From assembly GCF_900217235.1 (NCBI RefSeq), contig NZ_LT907975.1:2951001-3015000 (forward strand): DNA of 64,000 nt. Direction: 5' to 3'. The number at the start of each line of letters is the position of its first letter. Positions within the stretch are counted from its first letter, which is position 1. Positions 47,036 through 56,134 of this stretch are shown in pieces. The notes under the pieces were generated by a model, which worked only from the letters and a program-made list of their open reading frames with translations, did not search any database and was not told where the DNA came from. The DNA is from Pseudodesulfovibrio profundus. Lineage in GTDB: Bacteria > Desulfobacterota > Desulfovibrionia > Desulfovibrionales > Desulfovibrionaceae. The position numbers and the translations under genes are program-made.

Positions 47036-47665
47036 TTATCGTTTTTTTGTCTTACGAAACAGGGATGTTTCCGCGATGATGACGGTGGCGAAACCGCCGA
47101 AGCTGCCCAGCAGCCATCCGAAGAAAACGTCTGTGGGGTGGTGCCATCCCAGATAAATGCGGGTGAAACCGACAGCGCCGACAAACAGAGCCAGCAGCGC
47201 CGTCAACCACGGGCGCGCTTTGCGGAGCGCCAGCGGCAGGGACCATCCCACGATTTCCGTGGTATGGCCCGAGGGCAGGGCGTGGTAGCCGCCGCTCGTT
47301 GTCAGGGGATTGAAGAAAACACCGCGTCCCGGTCTGGGGCGCCCGATGGTCTGCTTCAGAAAATGCACGCTGGCCGCAGCCACGATGAGCTGCACGCCAA
47401 GTAATATGAGAATGTATCGCTTACGTTCGATGTTATTGGTGCGCAGTGCGTGGATCAGCAGTCCGCCATACAGAACATAGAAGACCGGGTTGGACCAGTC
47501 TGTCAGCAGTTTGCAGATGAGCTTGATATCCGGGTTGGCGGCACGGTGCTGCTTGAAAAAAGCGGCAACCTCGGCTTCACTGTTGAAGCCAAGCCAGATG
47601 GCCAGCAGGATGATCAGAAGCGGGGCGGAAAAAAGGGCCCAATGTTTCAGCCAGGCGATACGCAT
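47036..47665 (-). CDS. PAP2-family phosphatase (lipid A or undecaprenyl type)
   Basis: A membrane phosphatase of 209 residues. The three catalytic motifs are KQTIGRPRPGRG, PSGHTTEI and RIYLGWHHPTDV, in the right order and spacing for PAP2/lipid phosphate phosphatases. Six hydrophobic helices are visible. The likely substrate is a lipid A phosphate or undecaprenyl diphosphate. It is in an operon with the ArnT-like gene (8-base gap), which supports lipid A remodelling. Confidence 0.91.
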   Translation of the reverse strand: MRIAWLKHWALFSAPLLIILLAIWLGFNSEAEVAAFFKQHRAANPDIKLICKLLTDWSNPVFYVLYGGLLIHALRTNNIERKRYILILLGVQLIVAAASVHFLKQTIGRPRPGRGVFFNPLTTSGGYHALPSGHTTEIVGWSLPLALRKARPWLTALLALFVGAVGFTRIYLGWHHPTDVFFGWLLGSFGGFATVIIAETSLFRKTKKR

Positions 47666-47711
47666 ACGACTCTCTTAAGCCAAGGGGTGGTCCGGGGGCA
47701 ACCGGTTCGAA

Positions 47712-47912
47712 TCAGGAGGACTGCTCGTCGGTCTCTTCGGGATATTTTTCATGGGTGTATTTTGCCCATGTTTCCTTGTCCGCGCCGAGGTCCGTGAGGA
47801 GCTCGGCCATGGATTTCCCTTCCTGTTTCCAGTATTTGTGGGTGTGGTCGGAGCACTCGAAGGGGATGATCAGGTTCCCGTCATCGTCGAAGTAGGGTTC
47901 GATCTTGTTCAT
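47712..47912 (-). CDS. Small acidic hypothetical protein
   Basis: A 66-residue acidic protein (start at ATG 47912; a GTG six codons upstream is an alternative). It has a segment YFDDDGNLIIPFECSDHTHKYWKQEGKS, split by charged residues, with one cysteine and a His-rich turn, and no membrane segment. No family recognised. It lies 46 bases upstream of the PAP2 gene and may be cotranscribed. Confidence 0.5.
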   Translation of the reverse strand: MNKIEPYFDDDGNLIIPFECSDHTHKYWKQEGKSMAELLTDLGADKETWAKYTHEKYPEETDEQSS

Positions 47913-48008
47913 GGCTGGGGACTCTTTCACTATTGCAGGGGAAAGTCAAGAGTATGATGATGCGCTGACGCGTAACGCTGCGCAAGAGGTCACGCGTCAG
48001 CAAAAATA

Positions 48009-48386
48009 CTATTTCAGTACGAACTCTGCCAGGGTGCGCTGCACACCAACGACATCCGTGCCTTTTTTCAGTTCCTTGACCAAAGGCTCCTTCTGGCCGG
48101 AAACCCACAGCTTCAGTTCGGCGTCCATGTCAAAGTGGCCGCTAGTCTCCACGGCGAAGTGGGTGATGGATTTGTAGGGAAGTGAGTGGTAGTCGACCTT
48201 TTTCCCGGTCATGCCCTGCTTGTCTACCAAAACAAGGCGCTTGTTGGTGAAGACAAACAGGTCGCGGATGACCTTGTACGCCATGACCACATTTTCTCCA
48301 CTGGCCAGAATCGGGGCGAATTCCGTCTGAATTTCTGCTACATCAACCTCTGCCGCATTACCGAAAACCTTGTCGAGAAGTCCCAT
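48009..48386 (-). CDS. Bacterial PH-domain protein
   Basis: A 125-residue protein with a YokE-like/bacterial PH domain: KVIRDLFVFTNKRLVLVDKQG, with the strand-turn repeats of that fold. The N-terminal 30 residues are helical. Such proteins are small, cytoplasmic and mostly uncharacterised. It is monocistronic; the following gene on the same strand starts 96 bases away. Family match is by pattern. Confidence 0.75.
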   Translation of the reverse strand: MGLLDKVFGNAAEVDVAEIQTEFAPILASGENVVMAYKVIRDLFVFTNKRLVLVDKQGMTGKKVDYHSLPYKSITHFAVETSGHFDMDAELKLWVSGQKEPLVKELKKGTDVVGVQRTLAEFVLK

Positions 48387-48416
48387 CTATTCCACTCCTT
48401 TTTGGATTGTACGAAG

Positions 48417-49082
48417 TTACGCGCCCACCAGCTTTCGAGCCAGGGCGAGGGATCGGGGTTTGAGCGGTCCGCTCGTGCCGAGAGCGACCATGGTTTCCAC
48501 GTCCTCGATGGTGTCTGTATCTGCCAGAGGCGGCAGTTCGTGATACTGCATCCCTTTGTCTTCCAGAATGCTCACCGTCTGTTGCAACACCAAGTCCGTA
48601 CTCCATTCCATATTCTTGAAGACATCGGGGATGAATCCCAGTTTGTGGAATCCGATACAGTAGTATCCGCCGTCATCTGCCGGGCCGATGCACGGCTGCT
48701 CCGGCGTGAGCGAATCCAGTGCTTCCTGCAGGATGGAGGCGCTGAGGGCGGGAATGTCGCTGCCAACAAGTACCACGCGCTCGTATCCCATGAAAAATGC
48801 TTCCCGAAAGGCGTTCTCCATCCGGCGGCCGAGGTCGGTCCCTTTCTGGCCGATGTAACGCAGCTCGGAGCCGAGCCAGTCGCGCATGGCTCCCCCGGCT
48901 TTTTCCGGGGCGAAGCAGACGATGATATCGGATGAACATTCCGCGAGCAGCTCTTCGAGCTTGTCTTCCACAAACGTGGCATAAAATTCGGCTGCGAGTT
49001 CCGGGAACGACCCTTCGGCAAGACGGGTTTTGACCTCGCCGGGCATGGGGTATTTCGCGAAGAAAAGAATACAGTCTTTCAT
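48417..49082 (-). CDS. TIGR04282-type glycosyltransferase
   Basis: A GT-A-like nucleotidyl/glycosyl transferase of about 221 residues, linked by family to arsenosugar-type pathways. Motifs: FFAKYPMPGEVKTRLAEG, VGSDIPALS with the acidic metal-binding pair, and GPADDGGYY. The ATG at 49082 overlaps the stop codon of the upstream TIGR04283 gene (TAATG). The two form the pair often seen together. No arsenic methyltransferase or radical SAM ArsS is near, so an arsenosugar role is uncertain. Confidence 0.85.
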   Translation of the reverse strand: MKDCILFFAKYPMPGEVKTRLAEGSFPELAAEFYATFVEDKLEELLAECSSDIIVCFAPEKAGGAMRDWLGSELRYIGQKGTDLGRRMENAFREAFFMGYERVVLVGSDIPALSASILQEALDSLTPEQPCIGPADDGGYYCIGFHKLGFIPDVFKNMEWSTDLVLQQTVSILEDKGMQYHELPPLADTDTIEDVETMVALGTSGPLKPRSLALARKLVGA

Positions 49083-49798
49083 TATTCGGTGTCGTCCTTG
49101 TGGGGGCGGTAATGGTTTGCCAACCTGGAAGGCGATACGCCGAACGCATATTGAATGCGTAACCACCAGTTGGTCAGTGTCCGCCGCAGAGGTCCCTCTC
49201 GCTCCCAACGGCGGGGTGATGTTTTTACTGTATCCTGCAAAATAGTTATGGGCAATCCTTCCATGCGGATTCGCTTGAAAAGTTCAACATCTTCCATGAT
49301 CGGAATGTCGGCAAATCCTCCCATGGCTCGAAAGCGATCGGCCAAAATGAACTGGGCCTGATCGCCATAGGGGACGCGCTCCCAACTGCTGCGGAGATTG
49401 GCAAACCACGAGATCACGGCCAGCGAGAGTCGCGATGAGTCAATTGACAGCCTGAAGGCGCCGGCTTCGATGCCTCGGTCTATTGTTTCGGTTATGGCGG
49501 GGAAAGCCCTGTCAGGCAGCACGGTATCGGCATGGAGAAACAGCAATATGTCACCGCTTGCCACGGCAGCACCGGCATTCATTTGCCTGCCTCTGCCCGG
49601 TGGGGATTCCACCTTGATGGTCTGCGAGTCCTTGATGGCCGCCAGGGTGGTGTGTCCCAATCCACCGTCAGCCACCACTATTTCGATATTTTCATTCAGG
49701 CGTCGGACTGCCGCGATGGTCTCATTAATGATTATTTCCTCATTATATACGGGTATAATGACGGAAATTAGGGGGTGAGAGGTTGTGTTCCGGTCCAT
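49082..49798 (-). CDS. TIGR04283-type family 2 glycosyltransferase
   Basis: GT2 transferase of 238 residues. Motifs: SVIIPVYNEE, IEIVVADGG, the RGRQMNAGAAVASGDILLFLHADT region with the DxD-like HADT, and RFRAMGGFADIPIMEDVE typical of TIGR04283. It is the upstream partner of the TIGR04282 gene in a two-gene operon with a shared stop/start. The pair probably modifies a small metabolite or lipid. Confidence 0.88.
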   Translation of the reverse strand: MDRNTTSHPLISVIIPVYNEEIIINETIAAVRRLNENIEIVVADGGLGHTTLAAIKDSQTIKVESPPGRGRQMNAGAAVASGDILLFLHADTVLPDRAFPAITETIDRGIEAGAFRLSIDSSRLSLAVISWFANLRSSWERVPYGDQAQFILADRFRAMGGFADIPIMEDVELFKRIRMEGLPITILQDTVKTSPRRWEREGPLRRTLTNWWLRIQYAFGVSPSRLANHYRPHKDDTE

Positions 49799-49835
49799 GG
49801 ATGATTACTAAACGGTTTGTCCGTTTTTTAAAAGC

Positions 49836-50294
49836 ATGGAGAATATCGTGGGAAAACGCGTATCAGATGATGCCGAAGCAATCCGGAATGTACTGGATAA
49901 AGCCGACGTCCTGTGGTTGGCATTGACCGATGAAACAGGCCCGTACTGTGTGCCTGTCAATTTTGCCATGGAGGAGGGTGTCATATACATCCATTCGGGC
50001 AAAAAAGGGCGCAAGGCGGCTATTCTGAATACGGAAGCGCAGGTCGCTTTTTCCGCGGCTGTTGACGTCGAAGCCAAGACCGGTGATACCATTTGCAGCT
50101 ATGGCTACCGTTTTCGTTCTGTCGCAGGAACCGGCATCCCCCGACTGCTGGAGGCTGATGAGGCCCGGGTCGGACTGGATATCATTATTCGCAAATATGC
50201 CGGTAAGCTCATGCCATACACAGACAAGATGCTGGCTGCCACCGCAGTCTATGCCATTCCCATGGAAAACGCATCTGTTCGGATCAAGGAGTAA
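49836..50294 (+). CDS. Pyridoxamine 5'-phosphate oxidase-like flavoprotein (Nim-type)
   Basis: A split-barrel FMN-binding protein of 152 residues, similar to NimA-type nitroreductases and other PNPOx relatives. The pattern WLALTDETGPYCVPVNFAME is followed by IYIHSGKKGRK, the FMN phosphate site. The start may be the ATG at 49836 or, better placed after GGAG, a GTG at 49848. It leads an operon with an SGNH hydrolase and a threonine aldolase (gaps of 3 and 3 bases). Substrate unknown. Confidence 0.82.
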   Translation: MENIVGKRVSDDAEAIRNVLDKADVLWLALTDETGPYCVPVNFAMEEGVIYIHSGKKGRKAAILNTEAQVAFSAAVDVEAKTGDTICSYGYRFRSVAGTGIPRLLEADEARVGLDIIIRKYAGKLMPYTDKMLAATAVYAIPMENASVRIKE

Positions 50295-50297
50295 TCC

Positions 50298-50876
50298 ATG
50301 ATAATTACGTATTTTGGCGATTCACTCACCCTCGGGGTGGGGGATGACAAGGGAATCGGCTGGGCCGGGCGCGTCACCGCTGGTGTGCGCGAGACGGGCG
50401 TCGATGCCACGGGCTACAATCTCGGTGTCCGTAAAGATACCTCCGTCAACATCCAGCATCGCTGGAAACCGGAAGCCATGTTGCGGCGAATGCCCGGCAC
50501 CCCGTTCAAGCTGGTTTTCAGCTTCGGCGTTGCCGATGTGATGAACGGGGTCTCCAGCGAGGAATCTCTTGCCGGGGCTGTGGCAACCCTGAGTCAGGCC
50601 AAAGCCATGGGCGACGTCCTGCTCATCGGTCCGACCCCGGTCAATGACACCGCCAAGCGTGAAGCCATCACAACCCTGTCCCGCATGCAGGAAGGACTGG
50701 CCAAACGCCTTGAGATTCCCTTTGTAGCGACAGTTGACGCCATGCACCGATCCTTCGTATACGGCCAAGCCTTAAACGATGGTGACGGCGTCCATCCAAC
50801 GGGATTGGGATATGCCGATCTCGCGGATCATATTTTGAAATCCAATGCCGCCCGAGCATTTTTCGGGCTGGAGTAG
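50298..50876 (+). CDS. SGNH/GDSL hydrolase
   Basis: A 192-residue esterase-type hydrolase. Block I is FGDSLTLG with the nucleophile Ser; the family's later Gly and Asn blocks are partly visible (FGVADVMNG, GPTPVND); the C-terminal D..H dyad is DGVHPTGLGY. No signal peptide, so it is cytoplasmic. It is translationally linked to its neighbours. Substrates of such small GDSL enzymes range from acyl-CoA to sugars; none can be chosen. Confidence 0.9.
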   Translation: MIITYFGDSLTLGVGDDKGIGWAGRVTAGVRETGVDATGYNLGVRKDTSVNIQHRWKPEAMLRRMPGTPFKLVFSFGVADVMNGVSSEESLAGAVATLSQAKAMGDVLLIGPTPVNDTAKREAITTLSRMQEGLAKRLEIPFVATVDAMHRSFVYGQALNDGDGVHPTGLGYADLADHILKSNAARAFFGLE

Positions 50877-50879
50877 ATA

Positions 50880-51920
50880 ATGTCTGATTTGAAATCCTTT
50901 GCCAGCGACAATAATTCCGGCGCACATCCGGCCATCATGGAGGCCGTGGTCAACTGCAACGTGGGACACCTCAAGTCCTACGGTGAAGACGAAATCTCCA
51001 TCCGCACCGACAGAGTGTTCGAGGAGTTCTTCGGATCCCAGGCGCGCATCCACTATGTGACCACCGGTACCGCGGCCAACGTGCTTGGCATCCGGGCTGT
51101 CACCCACACCTACAACTCCGTCATCTGCGCGGAGCAGGCCCATATCAATAATGATGAATGCGGCGCGCCCGAGGCGTTTGGCGGCATCAAGCTGGTGCCC
51201 GTTCCTTCCAAAGACGGTAAGCTGACCCCTGGCTCCATTGCCCCGTATCTCGGCCATGTGGGATTCGTGCACGCGTCCCAGCCCAAGGTCATCTCCATCA
51301 CCCAGCCCACGGAAGTCGGCAAGCTCTATACGCTCAAAGAGATCGAGGAACTGGTCGAATTTGCCCATGACCGCGATCTGCTCGTCCATTTGGATGGTGC
51401 GCGTATCGCCAATGCCTGCGCTGCCCTTGATTGCTCGTTTTTTGATATGACCACTGCGCTCGGCGTTGACCTGATCTCGTTCGGCGGCACCAAGAACGGC
51501 TGCCTCATGGGCGAGGCCGTGGTGTTCCTGAACCCCGACATCGGCGAAGGGTTCGTCTACCTGCGCAAGCAGGCCATGCAGTTGGTTTCGAAGATGCGCT
51601 TTGTCTCTGCCCAGCTCAACCGCTACCTTGCCGATGACCTGTGGCTGACCAACGCACGTCAGGCCAATGCCATGGCACAGCGTCTGGCTGAAAAGGCCGG
51701 AGCCATCGAAGGCGTCACCATCAAAGGGACCGTGGATTGCAACGCGATTTTCGCGCACATCCCACCCGAGGCCACGGAGATTCTGCTGGAGAAGTACTAC
51801 TTTTATGTATGGGACGAGCACGACCACACGGTCCGCTGGATGACCTCCTGGGCCACCACCGAAGAGATGGTCGACGAGTTTGTTGCCGACATCGAAAAAG
51901 CTGTGGCTGCGGTTCGGTAA
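50880..51920 (+). CDS. Low-specificity threonine aldolase family enzyme
   Basis: PLP enzyme of 346 residues that cleaves threonine or related beta-hydroxy amino acids to glycine and an aldehyde. The N-terminus SDLKSFASDNNSGAHPAIME matches the family; VTTGTAANVLGI is the phosphate-binding turn; HLDGARIANACAAL carries the PLP-binding Asp, and SFGGTKNGCL the Schiff-base lysine. The start has GGAG upstream. It is the last gene of the operon. A hairpin repeat lies about 130 bases downstream. Confidence 0.93.
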   Translation: MSDLKSFASDNNSGAHPAIMEAVVNCNVGHLKSYGEDEISIRTDRVFEEFFGSQARIHYVTTGTAANVLGIRAVTHTYNSVICAEQAHINNDECGAPEAFGGIKLVPVPSKDGKLTPGSIAPYLGHVGFVHASQPKVISITQPTEVGKLYTLKEIEELVEFAHDRDLLVHLDGARIANACAALDCSFFDMTTALGVDLISFGGTKNGCLMGEAVVFLNPDIGEGFVYLRKQAMQLVSKMRFVSAQLNRYLADDLWLTNARQANAMAQRLAEKAGAIEGVTIKGTVDCNAIFAHIPPEATEILLEKYYFYVWDEHDHTVRWMTSWATTEEMVDEFVADIEKAVAAVR

Positions 51921-52053
51921 TATGCAAAGAGTACGCGTCTATTTTGGCGCTGAAGTGCTTTCTGGCAGCATCGATTAGCCGGAGGAGCTCTCAAGGTTTT
52001 GACGGGGATTTGCTGATTCAGTTCATCTTTTTCAATACCATGCCTTTAGTCAG

Positions 52054-52117
52054 TTTTGCCATCTAGGTATATGAAATCCACCCTGATATGCATGAAGTAT
52101 ATCAGGGTGGCATTTTT
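52054..52117 (+). terminator. Terminator-like repeat, copy 1
   Basis: A conserved lead-in (TTTTGCC-atCTAGG) is followed by a hairpin: CACCCTGATAT, 9-base loop, ATATCAGGGTG, then a T run. A close relative occurs at 56547-56617. It could terminate the threonine aldolase operon. The preceding ~130 bases hold no gene. Confidence 0.75.
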
Positions 52118-52146
52118 TATCCTTGGCATGAATCTGTGGCTTTTAT

Positions 52147-52839
52147 CTATTGAAGTGGAGCCTGTCGTTTCTTTGTCATGAAAGAAAGATAGGTGATTGC
52201 GTAGACCCCATGGAAAATCAGTGTCAACAAATAGCCTGTTTGCCAATAACCGAACAAGACAATCAGAAACGTAAACAAGATCGACCAGAGAAAAACAAGA
52301 TGAGGCAAAAATTTGAGAACTTTTGGTTGCCAGATAGAAACCAACATGACGGCAAATACAACATAAAGGAATGTCGCATAGTAGTTGAGGAAAGCTATTG
52401 AATGTTCACCAAACAAGCCGGAAATCCAGACACTTGAAAGAGCAAGCAACAAAAAGGCAGCTACTGCACAATCCCATATATTAATGCGAGAAAGAGTCAC
52501 CCATGCGGACTCTTTTTTCATCTGGATGAGCCCCATTGCGAAGGCGAGAATCGAGAAAGTCAAAAAGGCTATCAAAGACACAGGGATGTCAGCAGCCATG
52601 CCTGCAACAATTGCGGAAATGAACAACATAGCAGGATAATGAAGAATGACAAGGAGGCAGGCGGACAACGCAAGGATTGCGAGTTTTCCCGTATCAAGAA
52701 GAGCCAGGAAAAAACTTGTAATAAAAAAGCCCAAAAACACGGAATAGGCACCGGATTGGACCGCCGAGTATCCAAGTGGGATCATTGCTGGGTCTACTTC
52801 CAAATATGCCCTGACTTGATTGCTCTTCATAGCGAGCAT
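52147..52839 (-). CDS. Multi-pass membrane protein of unknown function
   Basis: About 230 residues with six or seven hydrophobic segments and charged loops. No signal, no recognisable catalytic motif; I cannot name it. AT content and codon use differ from the surrounding core genes. The start at 52839 (ATG, with GGTG upstream) is tentative, and an ATG three codons later is possible. It lies in the accessory region between a terminator repeat and the Rhs immunity candidate. Confidence 0.6.
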   Translation of the reverse strand: MLAMKSNQVRAYLEVDPAMIPLGYSAVQSGAYSVFLGFFITSFFLALLDTGKLAILALSACLLVILHYPAMLFISAIVAGMAADIPVSLIAFLTFSILAFAMGLIQMKKESAWVTLSRINIWDCAVAAFLLLALSSVWISGLFGEHSIAFLNYYATFLYVVFAVMLVSIWQPKVLKFLPHLVFLWSILFTFLIVLFGYWQTGYLLTLIFHGVYAITYLSFMTKKRQAPLQ

Positions 52840-52955
52840 AATAAGCACCAATACTTTGTATATCTGTGTGTATGAAATCATATCATCAGGGTGACACCAT
52901 ACCACTTCTTACTTCGCTGAAGCGACTAGGTATGATGCCCCCATTGTTGTGGTGC

Positions 52956-53153
52956 TTAGTTATTTGTTGGCTTAGAATCCGAACACCTTTCTGCCGCGTA
53001 GTCCCATCGTCCGCCTCTGTCGAGACAGGCATCGATCTTCAGCTGTTGCTGGACCCACGGAAGGCAAAAATATCCGGCTACGACAATAATGCCAGCCAGT
53101 GCCAATGCCAGTAGTTTACCATTTTTTATCAAGATACGGTGGCCTGTACTCAT
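52956..53153 (-). CDS. Small membrane protein, candidate Rhs immunity protein
   Basis: A 65-residue protein: one hydrophobic segment (about residues 12-32), then a periplasmic part with two cysteines in DACLDRGGRWDYAAERC, likely a disulfide. The start at 53153 has GGAG about nine bases upstream. It overlaps the rebuilt 3' end of the broken Rhs gene by 38 bases (Rhs stop at 53116). A small gene directly after, and overlapping, an Rhs C-terminal toxin region is the classic place of a cognate immunity gene. The exported or membrane location suggests protection against a periplasmic or membrane toxin. Function inferred from context. Confidence 0.6.
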   Translation of the reverse strand: MSTGHRILIKNGKLLALALAGIIVVAGYFCLPWVQQQLKIDACLDRGGRWDYAAERCSDSKPTNN

Positions 53154-53235
53154 TGCATGCATCTCCACAGGAATCGAGATTGGATGAATCTCGACCTTTA
53201 CGATTCGCCTTTTGATCAGCTTCTTTATCTGATTT

Positions 53236-54503
53236 GAGACCTCTGCACGGCAAAGCCCACACTTTTACTCTTTAACTATTTGATTTATTATGCTATTATT
53301 TCTCCATCCAAAGGAGGAAGGCATGGCTATTCGGCAGAAAGGACCTCGGTTGGGTGATTACTTCCTGGGGCACCGCAGAACCAAGACCACATTTCTGGAT
53401 GAGATCAACGAACTCATCGACTGGCAGCCCATCAACGCCTTTCTGTGCAAGAAGATCAGGCGCAAGGCCAACGCCGTGGGCAATCCCGCCTATCCGCCTC
53501 TGGCGATGTTCAAGATTCTGCTCTTGCAGCGTTGGTACAACCTGAGTGATCCGGGCGTGGAGCAGGCGCTGCTCGACCGGCTCTCCTTTGTCAGATTTAC
53601 CGGTTTTTCCATCGAGGACGACGTGCCGGACGAGACCACCATATGCCGTTTCCGTAACGGTTTGATCCGCCTGAAGGTGCTGGACTCCTTGCTCGACATG
53701 CTTAACCGCCAGCTTGAAGGACAAGGGCTTCTTGTCCGTGAGGGAGCCGTGGTGGACGCCTCGGTAGTCGAGTCGCAGCGGCGGCCGCGCAAGGTTATCG
53801 ACGTGATGCCTGAGGACCGTTCCGAGGACGCCGAAGAACAGGATGGGCCGGTGGACTGCCGGGTCAGCTATTCGGATGACGAGGAGGCGGCCTGGCTCCG
53901 CAAGAGAAATCGGGCCTATTACGGCTACAAGCTCCATGCCGCGACGGACAGTCGAGACGGGTTTCTGCTCTGTGGTCACATCACTCCCGCGAACCATTCG
54001 GACACGGGCGAATTCGAGCGGCTCGTGAATGGCGTCGGCCTTGATCCCGGCGCACGGGTTTATGCGGACAAGGGCTATTGCAGCGGGAAGAACCGGGACA
54101 TTCTGTTTGATCGCGATTTGGAGGACGGAACCATGGACAAGACGCCTCGTGGCGGCAGGCTGACAGACTTCGAAAAGACCCGCAACCGTGACATCAGCAG
54201 CATTCGGCAAATAGTCGAGCGGGCCTTCGGCACACTCAAACGTGGCTACGCATTCTTTCGGTCCCGATACGTGGGTCGTGAGAAGGTGGAGGGAGAGTTC
54301 CACATCCTCGCCATGGCGTTCAATTTGAAAAAAGCTGTTCGACTGGCGCGAGCCTGAAGGGAGAGGTGCGTCCAAAATCCGGCATTTCGGCCAGAAATGG
54401 CAGGAAAAGGCCGGGAATGAGCCCAAGCTGGGGTGCGGTCAGAACATCAAATTGGGTGCGGAGCGCAAGGCACGGACGCGAAAAGGGGATGCGCAGAGGT
54501 CTC
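53236..54503 (+). mobile_element. IS5-family insertion sequence in the Rhs gene
   Basis: A 1268-bp element with 13-bp terminal inverted repeats (GAGACCTCTGCAC at the left, GAGACCTCTGCGC inverted at the right, one mismatch). A 5-bp direct repeat, GATTT, flanks it (53231-53235 and 54504-54508). It carries a single DDE transposase on the plus strand. The Rhs reading frame is continuous across the site when the element and one GATTT are removed, so this is a clean and fairly recent insertion. Duplications of other IS5 members are often 4 bp or less; 5 may reflect one chance base. Confidence 0.88.
53323..54357 (+). CDS. IS5-family DDE transposase
   Basis: A 344-residue transposase. The DDE residues lie in GAVVDASVVES (first Asp), YADKGYCSG (second Asp) and IVERAFGTLKR (Glu with the Y-R-E-K type basic context). 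The start at 53323 has AAAGGAGG upstream. It appears intact, so the element may still be mobile. It is antisense to the Rhs gene it interrupts. Confidence 0.92.
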   Translation: MAIRQKGPRLGDYFLGHRRTKTTFLDEINELIDWQPINAFLCKKIRRKANAVGNPAYPPLAMFKILLLQRWYNLSDPGVEQALLDRLSFVRFTGFSIEDDVPDETTICRFRNGLIRLKVLDSLLDMLNRQLEGQGLLVREGAVVDASVVESQRRPRKVIDVMPEDRSEDAEEQDGPVDCRVSYSDDEEAAWLRKRNRAYYGYKLHAATDSRDGFLLCGHITPANHSDTGEFERLVNGVGLDPGARVYADKGYCSGKNRDILFDRDLEDGTMDKTPRGGRLTDFEKTRNRDISSIRQIVERAFGTLKRGYAFFRSRYVGREKVEGEFHILAMAFNLKKAVRLARA

Positions 54504-56134
54504 GATTTAGGATCACCTTTTAATTGTCCATAGAGCTCTCTGGCTTCGCTTAATGTCCAAGCAGCCGCTTTTCCGCCAGGGCCACGTTTTGAGGCTTCAT
54601 AGTTAGCCTTGCAATGGAAGTACTTGTCAGCACCTACAGTATTTGCTTCTCGCATGTCGGTGTAGTTGCGTACAAAGTCCGATGATCCTTCTGCCCCCTG
54701 TCGGACAAAAGGAGCCAATGAACCAACAAACAATCCTAACGGATCAATTCCATTCACCGGATCATCCAAACAATACCCGTACCAGTCATTATCCCCGCCA
54801 GCATCACCGATCGGGTCTTGTGCGGTCCAACGCCCCGTGTCCGGGTCATAGTCTCGCCAGCCAAAACGGACGAAGCCGGTGTCCGGGTCGTTCAAACCGC
54901 CTGCGTAGCCAAGGGGGATGCGCAGGCCGGGGTTGGAATCCCAGAGCAGGTTGCCGAAGACATCGTATTGAATGGCCTATACCACGTTTCCGGTTGGTGA
55001 AACAACCGCTTTCAGCGTTCCCACCTGATCGTATTCAAGGATGTAGTCGCTGCCGTTCACGGTCATGGAGTACGGCAGTCGCTCGCCCTCTTCGTAATTG
55101 AAGACGTACTCACGTTCACCGTCAAAGAACGCGCCGAGGCTGATAAAATCGCGCCACAGGTATGCTTCGGTAGGCTGGCCGTCCACGTACTTCATGGATC
55201 GCTGGCCGTTTTCGTCGTGCTCGTATGCGATGGCATGACCATCGGGCAGCAGCGCGCCGAGCAAGCGGTAGTCGTCCGAGTACTGATAGCGGGTCACGGA
55301 ATCGCCGTCGATCTTGGTGCAGCGGAAGCCGTTTTGATCGTGCTCGTAGTGCACCGTACCCGCCGAGAGCAGGCGGTTGTCGTCGCCGTACTCGAATGTG
55401 CGAGTCAAAACGTCACGCATGGAGTCGTGGTCGGCCTTGCGGCGGCCCTGGTCGTCATATTCGTAGTCCTGCGCCCAGTCGATATCCGTGACGACAGAGG
55501 TGAGCCGTCCGTCTTGGTCGTATGCGAAGTCCCAGCTTTCGCGCCTGCCGTCGATGCGCTCGGTGCGTGATTCGATGCGGCTGTCCGCGTCCGTCTCCAC
55601 TTCCATGAAATAGGGCGCGTTGCCAGCCTTGATTTCGGCCTGGGAATTGTCGCCCCGGTCGGCGGGCTTGCCATCGTGGCCGAGGGTGTGATTCCAGGCG
55701 AACCCGTGGCCGTGCTCCCACGGCAGCCAGTCGGCGGGCTTGCGGGTGTGCCACCACTGGCAGTTGGTTCGCTGGCCGTTCCATTTCTTTCTGAGATGAC
55801 CGTTGCGGCGCACCGGTTCGAACGTGCCGTCAGCGTATTCGATCCAATCGCGCTCGTATTCGCCGGTCATGGAGTTGTAGGTAAACTTGCAATAACGATC
55901 TTTAGCCGGAGTTGAGAAGAGCATTTTGCCTCTTGTTTTATAGGTTGTCGAAAACGCCTTTGGAGACCGCCTCCAAAAAGCGCGACAACTATAACCCCGG
56001 TTTTGGGTCTCGAAAGAAAACGGGTGTCAGAGGGATAAAAAAGACCGAAAAAGGGATAACATTTCCTCTTGACAGGGTTTCGAAAAGGGAGTGTTTCGAA
56101 GGGCGCAACGAACCAATACTCTCAAGGTGAAATC

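Larger units (their letters stand above)
53116..55924 (-). pseudogene. Short Rhs protein gene, broken by a stop codon and an IS
   Basis: A short Rhs/YD-repeat protein of about 511 residues if repaired. It starts at 55924 with AAGAGG upstream. The first ~315 residues hold YD-repeat strands (YEYDDQGRR, YEHDQNGF). Then an in-frame TAG at 54977-54979 interrupts the frame exactly where AIQYDVFGN continues. The Rhs core signature DPDTGRWTAQDPIG and DPVNGIDPLGL follows, then a variable C-terminal domain (DMREANTVGADKYFHCKAN). An IS5-type element (53236-54503) splits that domain; deleting it plus one 5-bp GATTT copy gives an unbroken frame ending ACNEYRPPYLDKKW at 53116. Confidence 0.9.

Noticed and set aside
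47696-47720. A GGTTCGAATC sequence recalling a tRNA T-loop
   Set aside because: No acceptor or anticodon stems can be paired around it, and it falls near the end of a gene.
52855-52900. A third partial copy of the hairpin repeat (TCAGGGTG)
   Set aside because: Only a short part matches and the hairpin does not form.
56069-56134. Upstream extension of the LOG frame
   Set aside because: No ribosome site, and the ATG at 56135 has a good one and gives the family start.
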